Source of the DNA: Sacculina carcini
Taxonomy: Eukaryota > Arthropoda > Thecostraca > Sacculinidae
Length of the DNA stretch: 64,000 bases
Assembly: GCA_916048095.2 (NCBI GenBank)
Contig: OU696570.1
Coordinates: forward strand, 3,061,018-3,125,017
Direction of reading: 5' to 3'
The notes beneath the pieces were generated by a model. The model had not been told where the DNA came from, did no database searches, and worked only from the letters and a program-made list of their open reading frames with translations. Both the position numbers and the translations under genes were made by a program. Every line of letters begins with the position of its first letter. Within the stretch, counting starts at the first letter, position 1. This document shows, piece after piece, positions 10,501 to 17,788 of the stretch.

Positions 10501-10879
10501 TTGCGCTGAGCACGTATGGCAAATGGATGACCGAAACTTCGACCCGTTGCTTCGTTCCTGCTACACGACATTCCTCATGGATTATCGTGAAGCAGAAATG
10601 AGCCGGGCGGACGACGGTCAACCGGATTGCCGACTAACCAGCTTTTCACCGTTGATGAGTGTACTTCACAACACAAAAATTCGCATCTGTGATGTCTGGA
10701 TCCAGCCTGTGGTCGGCGTCCTCACCGTCGACACCATCAGGTTATGCGAAGTGACTTACCTGGTTTCCGGGTTTATGTCGATTACTAAATTCACTGGCAT
10801 GGGCTCCGAGTTAAACTCGTTTGACGCCGTCAGCCACTCCCTCGGTTCGCTAAACTTTCGTGGCGTTTGTGGCGTGTGA
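7547..10879 (+). CDS. flavi-like NS2-like membrane region plus NS3 serine protease/helicase
   Basis: A 1110-codon frame without a natural start: 7547 is a TTG just after the upstream frame break, so this is part of a polyprotein. Residues 1-145 form several membrane segments (NS2-like). About 300-480 is a trypsin-like protease: GVLHTSCHC supplies the likely catalytic His (codon 8549-8551) and GWSGLP the nucleophile Ser (8882-8884). About 490-880 is an SF2 helicase: P-loop PTGSGKST (9077-9100), DEVH (9392-9403), VTATHQGS, IIFAHKK, NAVESGITL, QRKGRVGR (9923-9946). The protease would cleave the viral polyprotein and the helicase unwind viral RNA. Motif V resembles pestiviruses more than mosquito flaviviruses. 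The last 200 or so residues match nothing I recognise. The motifs look complete, but with no start and no polymerase this is a non-replicating endogenous remnant. Confidence 0.85.
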   Translation: MGDLSVIILVGIVCKNVINFRPGEFLAFQNLYLKLVANFFGWIVQFVLMHVFKSSAPLMMVMGLALSKLLDVVYCKLTDIGAQERAENLRIFNVIVLTGNHLAVAAGWVAFYKLNLFLACIYFSVFWIMFVFRTHCVCARVIQSLHVITSHNLNHVDDVYVSGKEPPKTIVNSLNNEKACQTWEECTHIGRSGTFNSNGQYINETLWVDGQRRCGCRLGQLWTPRENRLLNSVTADRLEMEQEMINKLCELTGEEEVNSLFRHLSRNHKRYWGATTEFSFVDRIKASVGMDIDEVVNDCSLGRDKAKIVHISSGSPCPSQGFGFIFDGVLHTSCHCVSSPRGCRNLVIPVKTGSKYEKRVVKPGYIDKVNDLVTYCGKPQTELPQAGELHYVVHPQCQEILVFKALELEEGSGQTKCSFQRVVIVKGEDGIRRFKPINRFGFYGWSGLPICRFSDGAPVGVYGNMDTNVEGSKVVKTSYVPAPTEVVDWGREVQRLVALPLNRPMSTIVKPTGSGKSTRFPLELAKYHQSMGSEGIIVVLNPLRQVPIELKRYMDQLIVSEELQNIRTEFIVGAGFSSCDWRTMHTRPGIDIVYVSYGKWLSTEFGRTKVLAVVYDEVHNRQPEVVCALDLLEAGKDKQIPWFCVTATHQGSADRQMVMHPQSGDDADRDPTKTLISDGLYFENNLRRPGRKHIIFAHKKTLCEQIRDRLRASTRSQHIYTYYRMHPKGAGNVREFNNHDDSIIICTNAVESGITLVGATDCWDNRLQIKEKVTPDGSVSLVDESINESSMKQRKGRVGRTGCEGHYHYNERKQVVPDDNNVRADLSLIYRVIAFHYVHDYPYFNVSEKYEVEHRDILEAWKRIDIPMTTAARIIAYTKMNLYTVGMCAVDGGDGKRYFTKKMVQQLFATSINRDVKKADVHDALKGRGTNPVWEHDIGIPENIAIVNAIESETNSCVGLTVATLGTAATAAALSQLVTFFNSNSCAEHVWQMDDRNFDPLLRSCYTTFLMDYREAEMSRADDGQPDCRLTSFSPLMSVLHNTKIRICDVWIQPVVGVLTVDTIRLCEVTYLVSGFMSITKFTGMGSELNSFDAVSHSLGSLNFRGVCGV

Positions 10880-10936
10880 TTGAACGGACGTGTTTTTGGC
10901 GGCTCCTGTATTTAATTCTGATTATTGGTTGCGTTA
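7991..10936 (+). repeat. segmental duplicate B of the NS3-like region
   Basis: Partner of 1686-4631. It is continuous on the left with NS2-like viral sequence, so it is probably the parental copy. Position 8484 has C, giving a serine codon where copy A has a stop. The right edge falls at 10936, 57 bases after the stop codon, and is followed directly by a LINE 5' region. Confidence 0.95.
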
Positions 10937-10987
10937 TCGGTTATTTCGTGCGTGATCGTGTATAAGTTGTATAGTTAACTGCTGAAG

Positions 10988-11404
10988 ATGGAGGGAACAT
11001 CTAAAGCAACAAATGCGAATGACATTTTCCCTTGTAATGTATGTGGAGACCATTGCGATACGGGGATCAAATGCAACGAATATGATATGTGGAATCACTA
11101 CAAATGTACTGGATTGCGGCATTACCACATAATCACACTGAGAAAAACAAACAGGAAATTCATGTGTGAATCCTGCACCAAGCAGCGATTCAACGATTAC
11201 GATGTTATTTGGAGAGAAATTGACAGCGCCATCGAGAAAGAGAAGAACGAGGAGACAAGTGTAGATGGATTAAGTCAAACTCAAAACGTAGACACGGGAG
11301 AGAGATCTAATGGAGAAAATACTACATTGGATCCCTCCTTCATCGAAGTTGTGCGAAATAAGGGAAAAAACAACAAAAAAGTAGCATTGCAAATGGAAAC
11401 GTAA
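10988..11404 (+). pseudogene. LINE ORF1, PHD-type zinc finger N-terminal part
   Basis: It starts MEGTSKATNANDIFPCNVCG and has the Cys spacing of a PHD-type finger (CNVC, GIKCNE, W..HYKCTGL, FMCESC), the arrangement found at the N-terminus of many CR1/L2-clade ORF1 proteins, which bind the element's RNA. The frame ends in a stop at 11402-11404. The CCCH part continues in another frame whose open reading begins just before the stop. A one-base change in the A-rich stretch at about 11366-11383 would account for this. No sign of host function. Confidence 0.7.
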
Positions 11405-11436
11405 CAGATGTTCAATCTGAAGCCAAGCTGAACAAC

Positions 11437-12054
11437 TTGGAAATCGATTCAGCAGAATCAGTGGTCAAAGCTCCTCAGAAGAGTTCTGTACTCGGCATAT
11501 GCAGGTACTACAGAATACGTAATTGCAAACATGGAGTTCGAGGAATAGGATGTTCATACAGCCACCCTAAACCATGCCCCAAGTTTATGAAGCATGGATT
11601 TAACAACAAATTGGGATGTCGGCTGGGAAAGAAGTGTTCACATTTCCATCCTAACATGTGCAGAAACTCGTTGAAGTCACGAGCATGCTTAAATGAGAAC
11701 TGTAAATTCCCCAACGTAGGCCTACATCAGACAATAAACCAAAGACGAGGCCGGCTATGTTACGTAGAAGGAAGTTCAAGCGTCACACAAAAAATAGGTA
11801 CAATGGTTCACTATTCCTTCAAAAATAATGGAACGCGTCTTTTCAACTGCCTGCCACGTGAACTCAGAAATATAACGGCAGTGGCACCAGAATCCTTCAA
11901 ACGACAACTGGACAAGTGGCTGGCGAACATCGTTGATGAACCTCCCACACCAGGATATCTCAGCTCACATCACAACTACCTACCGGAGGTCGTCGGAGCA
12001 TTGAAGATATCACAGTCCGGTTCCAGCGGAAGTCCACTTCAGCTGCGTCTCTAG
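11437..12054 (+). pseudogene. LINE ORF1 CCCH fingers fused in frame to the ORF2 C-terminus
   Basis: Three CCCH-type zinc fingers: CRYYRIRNCKHG...CSYSH, CPKFMKHG...CSHFH, CRNSLKSRACLNENC. This is the arrangement typical of ORF1 in invertebrate CR1/L2-like LINEs. At about 11735 the sequence switches within the same frame to NQRRGRLCYVEG and then GTRLFNCLPRELRN, ESFKRQLDKWL and PPTPGY. That is the conserved end of the RT protein (ORF2) of these elements. The middle of the element has been lost so that ORF1 reads straight into the ORF2 tail. The frame is also open upstream of 11437, whose TTG is not a real start. Confidence 0.75.
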
Positions 12055-12118
12055 ACGACGAAATTCTCCAAAGTAACCAAAGTATACATAAAAACGGTCA
12101 ACCACGTAGCCAAATAAG

Positions 12119-12288
12119 GTTGTTGTTGTTGTTGTTGGTATAGCGCGTCGGCCGATTCCGACCACTTTGCGCTAAAATAGTCTCTAGAGCGTCACATCGT
12201 CGTTAAATGTCAATCGTCAAGATTTAAAAAAAGGATAAAATATGAGTGGAAATGACTAGGATATGAAAAGCAAATGATTTAAAGCACA
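12119..12288 (-). repeat. I-like LINE 3' UTR and (AAC)n tail
   Basis: On the minus strand this follows the RNase H stop and ends in six to seven AAC units. It also separates this element from the CR1/L2-like element on the left. I looked for a target-site duplication against the 5' end near 61767 and found none that is exact. Confidence 0.7.
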
Positions 12289-13314
12289 TCACAGTTCCTC
12301 GGCAAGACCGGTCACAAAAACGTATTCAACCAAATGTTTGGTCAAATGCGGATCACTACTGCTCAGCAAACTCGCCCTATTCCATGATATATTCTTATTG
12401 AGGCAGTATTCGCGCAATGGCTTACGACTCTCGGCATAGCGCATGCAATCTAAAAGTATATGGTCGATAGTTAAAACGGCATTACATCGAGAACAGTGAG
12501 GCGGTGGAGTACTTTCCATTAAAAACCCGTGAGTCAACCTTGAGTGACCTATACACAGTCTGGCCAGTAATACTTCTATTCTCCGTGGTAGAATAGCTGT
12601 CCCTGACCAGGGACCAACGTCATCGGTGACCTCGCCCAGTTTGTATTGATGCCGTTCTTGCTGCCAGCGGGTCTTGACAAATTGCCGAATATGCCTATCC
12701 ACGATCGCATCTGTAATCGACTTATTTAAAGGATAGTTTTGTATCGTGATCTCCTCGAGAGCGCATTTAGCCTCTGCATCCGCTAATTCGTTGCCAGTGA
12801 TTCCTCGGTGAGCTGGCACCCACATAAAAACACAGGATTTGCCGCTCGTCACAATTTGTCTATATAGGTCTAAAATTCGATGGTGAATAAAATCGAGTGA
12901 TGAATGATTGGATACATGTTGAAGTGCCGCCTTAGAATCTGATATGATAAAAAACTTTGGGTAATTTTGAAAGCTCGCAAACTCAACTGCTTTGTAGATG
13001 GCATACAGTTCCGCGTGAAATACAGTGGTGTAGGACGGCAGGCGATAGCGAAAAGTTTGCTGGTGCTCAGGTGGCACGTTTTTCACTATGACCGCGCATC
13101 CTACTCTGTCTTGCCACTTCGACCCGTCAGTGTAAACGTGTACCCAGTCCTTGTTTTGGTGATAAAACTCGGCGAACCTATCGCGAACTTCGAGGTCTGT
13201 GAGTACGCCCAATTTCTCCTGACATAGGCACGTTGTCACGGGAATGTGTGTGACCCATGGTGCAGGAGGACGGTGTACCTCAGTTTGATTTTCACTCGGT
13301 ATCGGAACGTTCAT
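12289..13314 (-). pseudogene. I-like LINE ORF2, RNase H domain
   Basis: The minus-strand frame holds a complete-looking RNase H: VHVYTDGSKW (first Asp), FHAELYAIYKAVEF (Glu), IISDSKAALQ (Asp), and VPAHRGITGNELADAEA (His and final Asp). A Cys/His segment follows (CSRCNAVLTIDHILLDC), the zinc-binding tail usual in I/Jockey-group ORF2 proteins. It degrades the RNA strand of RNA-DNA hybrids during retrotransposition. It is separated from the RT part by a stop and frame change at 13314-13318, so ORF2 is broken. The ATG at 13314 is probably fortuitous. Confidence 0.85.
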
Positions 13315-13315
13315 C

Positions 13316-14221
13316 TCAATCGATTTTGCTAAAGCTCGCCTCGAAAATGTGGATGCAAATACACGATGTCGCCGACTGCGCTGATGAGATGGAATTGGAT
13401 GAAAAATTTAAAATTCGACGGATAAAATGACCTTTTCTAATGAGAATTTTAAAAGCGTACCTCAGGATAGTTTTATTTCTCCTCACTTCAAGAGCGGGGA
13501 TACCAGTGTATGCACGTAAAGCTCCGACCGGTGATGATCTGAAAGCCCCAGAAATGATTCTGAGACCTTCATTCTGGACGGTCTCTAGCTGTTGTAAAAC
13601 TGACGGACTCGCCGCTGAGTAGACCTGCGCACCGTAGTCAATGACCGGCAAAACGAGGGTCTTATATATGCTCTGGAGCACCGACGTACTTCCGCCCGCG
13701 TACCGATTGCCCGCGATAACACGCATTATGTTCAGTCTCTTGGCGCATTGTGTCTTCAAATGGCTCACATGTTGCCGCATATTGAGTCTCTTATCAAGAA
13801 TAACTCCGAGGAATTTATGCGACTGTTGATAAGGAATTTCTTCGTCTGCCACTGTAAGTATGGGACCCTCTTGAAAACTATCAATCGCATACATTACGGC
13901 GGCAGACTTCCTTCCAGAAAACCTGAGACCATTTGTGCTCGCCCATTGTGTCAGACCGTTTAAAGCTTCTTGCATTACAGAAAACATTGCATACACCTCA
14001 CTACCTCGGATCCATATAGCACTGTCATCAGCATAAAGCGAATACGAGACTCCCGTCGGTGTGCGATCAAACATGGCATTAATCATTAAATTAAATAAAA
14101 GAGGAGATAAGCAGCTGCCCTGAGGCAGGCCCTTTGCTGACGCATGCCAGTCAGACAGGGCACTGCCCAGCCTCACCTGAAACCACCTGGTACCTGTGAT
14201 AAAATTTCTGATAAACATGGC
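13316..14221 (-). pseudogene. I-like LINE ORF2, second half of reverse transcriptase
   Basis: Minus-strand frame with RT motifs: MFIRNFITG, GLPQGSCLSPLLFNLMIN, catalytic YADD (codons 14024-14035), then the thumb/connection region, ending in a stop at 13316. The sequence upstream of about 14221 (first finger motifs and endonuclease) is missing. The frame runs on to 14296 only because it reads antisense through the array's first partial retroelement piece. The break point is the left edge of the glycoprotein array. Confidence 0.85.
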
Positions 14222-14754
14222 GCCGATGCGGTGCCATGTCGGACAAATGGGGGCATCATGCGTTGTCATGTCAACAAAGCGCGGGACGAATTCCAAGGCA
14301 CACGGCGCTCAACGACACTGTGTATCGCGGTTTGGCGGCAGCTGGGATCGGCGCGTTGCTGGAACCACGAGGCCTGGACAGAGGAGACGGACGCCGCCCG
14401 GACGGGATAACCGTATACCCTTTCACGAGCGGCAAAAGCCTTGTCTGGGACGCCACCTGCTCAAACACGTTCAGCACCACACACACGCTGAACTGCGCCA
14501 TCAACGCCGGCGCAGCAGCCCTAGCAGCAGAACAACGCAAGCGCCAGCGATACGCATCGCTGACGGACCGGTACCACTTCGTGCCAGTAGCGGTGGAGAC
14601 CAGCGGTGCTCTGGGACCAGCATGCGAGACACTGTGCAAGCACATCGGTCGAAAGATCACAGAGCGCACAGGCGAGAAGCGTGAAACTGCCTGGCTAATT
14701 CAGCGAGTTAGTCTGGCCATCATGCGCGGCAACGCTGCCTGTGTCTTGTTGTGA
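14222..14754 (+). pseudogene. retroelement ORF 3' part, first partial array unit
   Basis: The array starts here in the middle of the retroelement coding region (from GAMSDKWGHH onward) and reads to the TGA at 14752-14754. It differs from other copies by Leu for Val in GALLEP. The left junction with the I-like RT is at about 14221, and the bases gccgatgcgg could be shared by both sides. The frame described at 17863-18513 is otherwise the same. Confidence 0.8.
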
Positions 14755-14790
14755 TAGTTTTTACGTAATATGAACAATACATATGCACAC

Positions 14791-14812
14791 AAAAAAAAAG
14801 AAAAAAAAAAAA
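14791..14812 (+). repeat. A-rich tract closing a unit (one per unit, variable)
   Basis: The retroelement 3' UTR (about 36 bases after the stop) ends in gcacac followed by an A-tract, as expected of a retrotransposed poly(A) tail. Tracts: 14791-14812 (22, one G), 18550-18571 (22, two G), 22309-22330 (22 A), 26068-26088 (21 A), 29826-29849 (24, two G), 33587-33606 (20, one G), 37344-37360 (17, one G), 41097-41124 (28, two G), 44862-44882 (21, two G), 48620-48641 (22 A), 52379-52405 (27, one T), 56140-56163 (24, two T), 59901-59920 (20, one G). The different interruptions act as labels for individual units. Confidence 0.95.
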
Positions 14813-14895
14813 GTGTCAGTCTGCACACCCACTGAGACACACTGTGTTGGCTGCTTGGCAGTCACCGCGTACGAGAGCTGCCTCGGGGGGCACTG
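14813..14895 (+). repeat. 83-bp piece of I-like gag, probable target-site duplication
   Basis: From gtgtcagtctg to ggggggcactg. Read on the minus strand it encodes CPPRQLSYAVTAKQPTQC plus VSVGVQTD, the C-terminal part of the I-like gag. The same segment lies at the array's right edge (60683-60753), where it continues into native gag. It is repeated 129 bases before every glycoprotein ATG. Its left end always abuts the A-tract and its right end always abuts viral sequence, which is what a target-site duplication of the original insertion would do. Confidence 0.85.
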
Positions 14896-14941
14896 CACAG
14901 GCACAACACTTGATTCTAATCTTAGAATCTCAGCTCCGAAC

Positions 14942-17788
14942 ATGAGTGCGCTTTCTGGTTCCAAGATGTTAGTTGGCTGGGTAGTGAGCTTCATGCTTGT
15001 AATGACACTACCATGGAGCACTACCTCAATTGACTGCCAAGGCAACTCAATGTTGGCTAACTCCAATGGACACGGTTGTCCCTTTCCTAGAGATAGTATC
15101 ATGAGAAACTACGACTGCGATGGTTCCTGCAATGAGTTGCAGACCATGATCAAGAACGATAAAACAGGGAAGGTGCAGCTCATCAGACTGAAAAACTTCA
15201 CCAACATTGAGATGGATGACACTGACCAACAGATTACTGGATCCTGCTTTCTATTCAAGAGATCTGGAAAGTCACCGGAGATGGATTCTGACATTTGCTC
15301 CGTTAATGGAATCACGGTCAAGCAGTGTCAGGCTAAGACTAAGCAACAGATAGAGAGGTTGAACTTTATCGTGTCTGAAGAGGAAATCTTCTATGTGACA
15401 TCCATAACGATAAGGCCTTCCAAGACTGTTAATCTGAAGCAATGCTGCTACTGGTCAAGAAATTGCCATTGTGACACTAGAAGATGTTCATCCAGGGATA
15501 AGCTGTGCCATCAGAAGTTCTCACAAGACAGCCTTCTACCTCGCAGTGGCAATTGTACAATGAAGCGTAGGATGTGGTGCCCACTGCACGAAGTCATCGT
15601 GGAAGACAAGCTCATCTCAGCAGAATGTGTGGGGTCTCTGACAGCAGTGGTTAGCAGAGAGGAGGAGAAAATCACCAATTACGAAAATGTCTGTGACTTG
15701 ATTGGCACTACATGTTCGCCCCAGGGCATGCTGATAAGTAATCCTTTAAAGACAAACCTCCTAGTTGAGATGACAGATGTTGGCATGCATTACGATCTAC
15801 TCCTCACTCCTGGAGGAAACACAATTGACAGCAGTCTGATGGTGAGATCAGGGCTAAAGTCTTTTTCATTGAGAGTGGATATAAACGGGCAGTCATGTGA
15901 AAAGACATACACTTGTCCCAGACGGAAGATATGTGATATGATTTCCTGTTCTTTCTGTAGAGAAAAGATCTACAACTGGTCCTGTGCAACACAGATAGAG
16001 GTCCTAGTTGCCCTAATGACTGCTTGCATGAGCATCATTTGTGTGTGGATGCTTCTCATGATAACTTGTGCTTTAATCAAGCCTTTTAGGATCATCTACT
16101 CTATCCTGTTCAGATGCCTTAGGGGATCCATCTCCATCTTAATTAGGATGATGGTACGAAGAAGAGAATCTAAGAGAGTTGACACTTCTCCTCTACTGCC
16201 TAGGGTTGTGGACTCACCAAGAAATACTGTCAGGACATCAAAAGATTTTGGACGCATCAATCTCAGCAGCATGAAATGGTTGACTAAGATGGCTTTGATC
16301 TCAGCTGTGGGAGCAATGATAACAGTAGAAGAGTTGACTAGCTGCTCTGATGGGATATGCACAACTTCTTCAGATGCAAGAATTGCAGTATCTCCTGTGT
16401 CACAAACATCGAGATTCATGTTAAGAGACAAGAACAGTGGCAGATCCGTCCTGAGTTTGGAGGTGATAACAAAACACTTAAGCTATGCCTGCGACAAGAA
16501 ATTTTTGTATTACACAACCACTCCTAGTGTGAAGACAGAAGGACTCATCAGATGTGATAAGAATGGAAATGCTGAGTGCTACGATGGGCAATGCAACAAG
16601 GAGCTCTTCACCACTCCAGAAACAGGATTTGAATACAAGGATTGTGTATCTGCTGGGATGGGCTGGGGTCATGGATGTGGTTTGATTGAATCTGCTTGTG
16701 CATGGAGAAGAATGATAGTTACATCCAAACCAGGGTCTATCCCTATAAAAGTGGAGAAGTGCTCCAGCTGGAACCTTAGAGTTGATCTTGAGGTTAGGAT
16801 AACAGAAAACCAGACAATCAGAATGTCCAAGGTGCAATTGCATCCAGGGGTTCCACTAAAGCTAAACCACATACAGCTAACCCTAACAACAGCTATAACT
16901 CCACAAATTCCGGTCACCAATGATTGCATCTTGACTAAGGGGTTCGGTGACACGAAACAGCTAGCCATCGCACCATGTAATGATGTGGGTGAGTACTCAC
17001 CAGGTAGAGTTGGAGTCATACAGTGTCCAAATATATACGCTCTCAGTAATCTAGCTGAATGTGAGGTTTCTCAGTCCGCAATGAAGTTGAGTGGAACTAA
17101 ATATGTGAGAGGTGAAATAGATGGTGTGGATTTGCACGAAATAATGGACAAAAGATCCACTCCATTCAAAATTGGATCCACTTTTATCAGATCAATAAGG
17201 GGATCTCCAGTTATTACCATGAAACAAAATACATTAATGGAGATTAGTATTGTGACAAACAAAGCTAGACTGTTAGTTAGCCCTTCTACTGCTACCTGCT
17301 CCGTGATGTCAGTTTCCATGGATGGCTGTTCTCAGTGTAGCCCTGGGGCTGACATAAGCATGGCCATTGTTACTTCAGACTCTGGAGAAGCAATATTGGA
17401 ATGTCCAGGATTTCCTCCTGCAGTAACTTCGTTTAAGAGTGGCAAGGTTGATGTGGTTTTCACAATGCACTTCTCTGAGATGAAGGTTGGCTTAAACTGT
17501 AAACTCTTGTGTCCAATGAGCTCAACTCCAGTTTATATTGAGGGAGTTCTCATTCAAGAAGTTATGCAGAGATCCCAGCTCGTAGAAACATCCATGACAG
17601 ATAGCAAAAGACCAGGAGGTATAGGATGGTTCTCAACAGACTTCATCTCTACAATGTTCAGATCAATGATCCCAAGCTGGGTGCTCTGGATTATGTGCGC
17701 CCTTGTTGGAGTGTCTCTGCTTAAGGTGGTTGCTCCGATAGTGCTGACAATGTGGGGGCTATGGATACAAGGAAAGAAGGAGCACTAG
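14942..17788 (+). CDS. phenuivirus-like Gn/Gc glycoprotein precursor, copy 1
   Basis: A 948-residue precursor. Cleavage by signal peptidase should give Gn and Gc, the envelope proteins that bunyaviruses use for attachment and membrane fusion. Seen: N-terminal signal segment (VGWVVSFMLVMTLPW); Cys-rich Gn ectodomain; membrane span at about 354-379; cytoplasmic tail with basic and Pro-rich stretches; second hydrophobic segment at about 447-465 as Gc signal; Cys-rich Gc with a Gly/Cys-rich fusion-loop-like segment GMGWGHGCGL at 572-581; C-terminal span at about 912-941; tail IQGKKEH. The length matches simple phenuivirus M proteins without NSm. The ATG at 14942 is chosen because the signal segment follows; the frame is open further upstream to 14783, but that part is A-tract and antisense gag. 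Copy-specific: Met for Val in GNSMLAN. No stop or frameshift. Confidence 0.85.
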   Translation: MSALSGSKMLVGWVVSFMLVMTLPWSTTSIDCQGNSMLANSNGHGCPFPRDSIMRNYDCDGSCNELQTMIKNDKTGKVQLIRLKNFTNIEMDDTDQQITGSCFLFKRSGKSPEMDSDICSVNGITVKQCQAKTKQQIERLNFIVSEEEIFYVTSITIRPSKTVNLKQCCYWSRNCHCDTRRCSSRDKLCHQKFSQDSLLPRSGNCTMKRRMWCPLHEVIVEDKLISAECVGSLTAVVSREEEKITNYENVCDLIGTTCSPQGMLISNPLKTNLLVEMTDVGMHYDLLLTPGGNTIDSSLMVRSGLKSFSLRVDINGQSCEKTYTCPRRKICDMISCSFCREKIYNWSCATQIEVLVALMTACMSIICVWMLLMITCALIKPFRIIYSILFRCLRGSISILIRMMVRRRESKRVDTSPLLPRVVDSPRNTVRTSKDFGRINLSSMKWLTKMALISAVGAMITVEELTSCSDGICTTSSDARIAVSPVSQTSRFMLRDKNSGRSVLSLEVITKHLSYACDKKFLYYTTTPSVKTEGLIRCDKNGNAECYDGQCNKELFTTPETGFEYKDCVSAGMGWGHGCGLIESACAWRRMIVTSKPGSIPIKVEKCSSWNLRVDLEVRITENQTIRMSKVQLHPGVPLKLNHIQLTLTTAITPQIPVTNDCILTKGFGDTKQLAIAPCNDVGEYSPGRVGVIQCPNIYALSNLAECEVSQSAMKLSGTKYVRGEIDGVDLHEIMDKRSTPFKIGSTFIRSIRGSPVITMKQNTLMEISIVTNKARLLVSPSTATCSVMSVSMDGCSQCSPGADISMAIVTSDSGEAILECPGFPPAVTSFKSGKVDVVFTMHFSEMKVGLNCKLLCPMSSTPVYIEGVLIQEVMQRSQLVETSMTDSKRPGGIGWFSTDFISTMFRSMIPSWVLWIMCALVGVSLLKVVAPIVLTMWGLWIQGKKEH

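Larger units (their letters stand above)
5191..10879 (+). other. endogenous flavi-like (large-genome-flavivirus-like) element, main copy
   Basis: A collinear piece of a flavi-like polyprotein lies here in viral gene order: prM/M-like, E-like, NS2-like membrane region, NS3 protease-helicase. It is broken into three frames by a local duplication near 7023-7102 and a frame change near 7545. No capsid, NS4B, methyltransferase or polymerase domain is present. There is no poly(A) or LTR at its ends. A class II-like E together with a pestivirus-like helicase (NAVESGITL in motif V) is the combination described for large genome flaviviruses of invertebrates. Confidence 0.75.
10937..12118 (+). mobile_element. 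CR1/L2-like LINE, internally deleted
   Basis: A short 5' leader (10937-10987) begins directly at the edge of the viral duplicate. It is followed by ORF1 with a PHD-type and three CCCH-type zinc fingers, then by only the last ~100 codons of ORF2, then a short 3' UTR reaching the (GTT)n tail of the neighbouring I-like element. Endonuclease and most of the RT are absent. Confidence 0.75.
12119..14221 (-). mobile_element. I-like LINE, 3' half (RT fragment, RNase H, 3' UTR, tail)
   Basis: On the minus strand this reads: second half of the RT, an RNase H domain, about 150 bases of 3' UTR ending in a conserved-looking GTGGTCGGAATCGG block, and a terminal (AAC)n tail seen as (GTT)n at 12119-12138. 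RNase H plus a simple trinucleotide tail fits the I superfamily of non-LTR retrotransposons. The 5' half, on the same strand, lies 46 kb away at 60683-61767. Endonuclease and the first half of the RT are missing. Confidence 0.8.

Noticed and set aside
14271-14669. 132-codon antisense ORF repeated in every unit
   Set aside because: It lies opposite the retroelement coding frame and has no recognisable domain. GC-rich sequence gives such open antisense frames by chance.
14896-14941. Conserved viral 5' terminus at the start of the M-segment copy
   Set aside because: The bases cacaggcacaac do not match ACACAAAG, and I see no pairing with the 3' end. The left end may be truncated.
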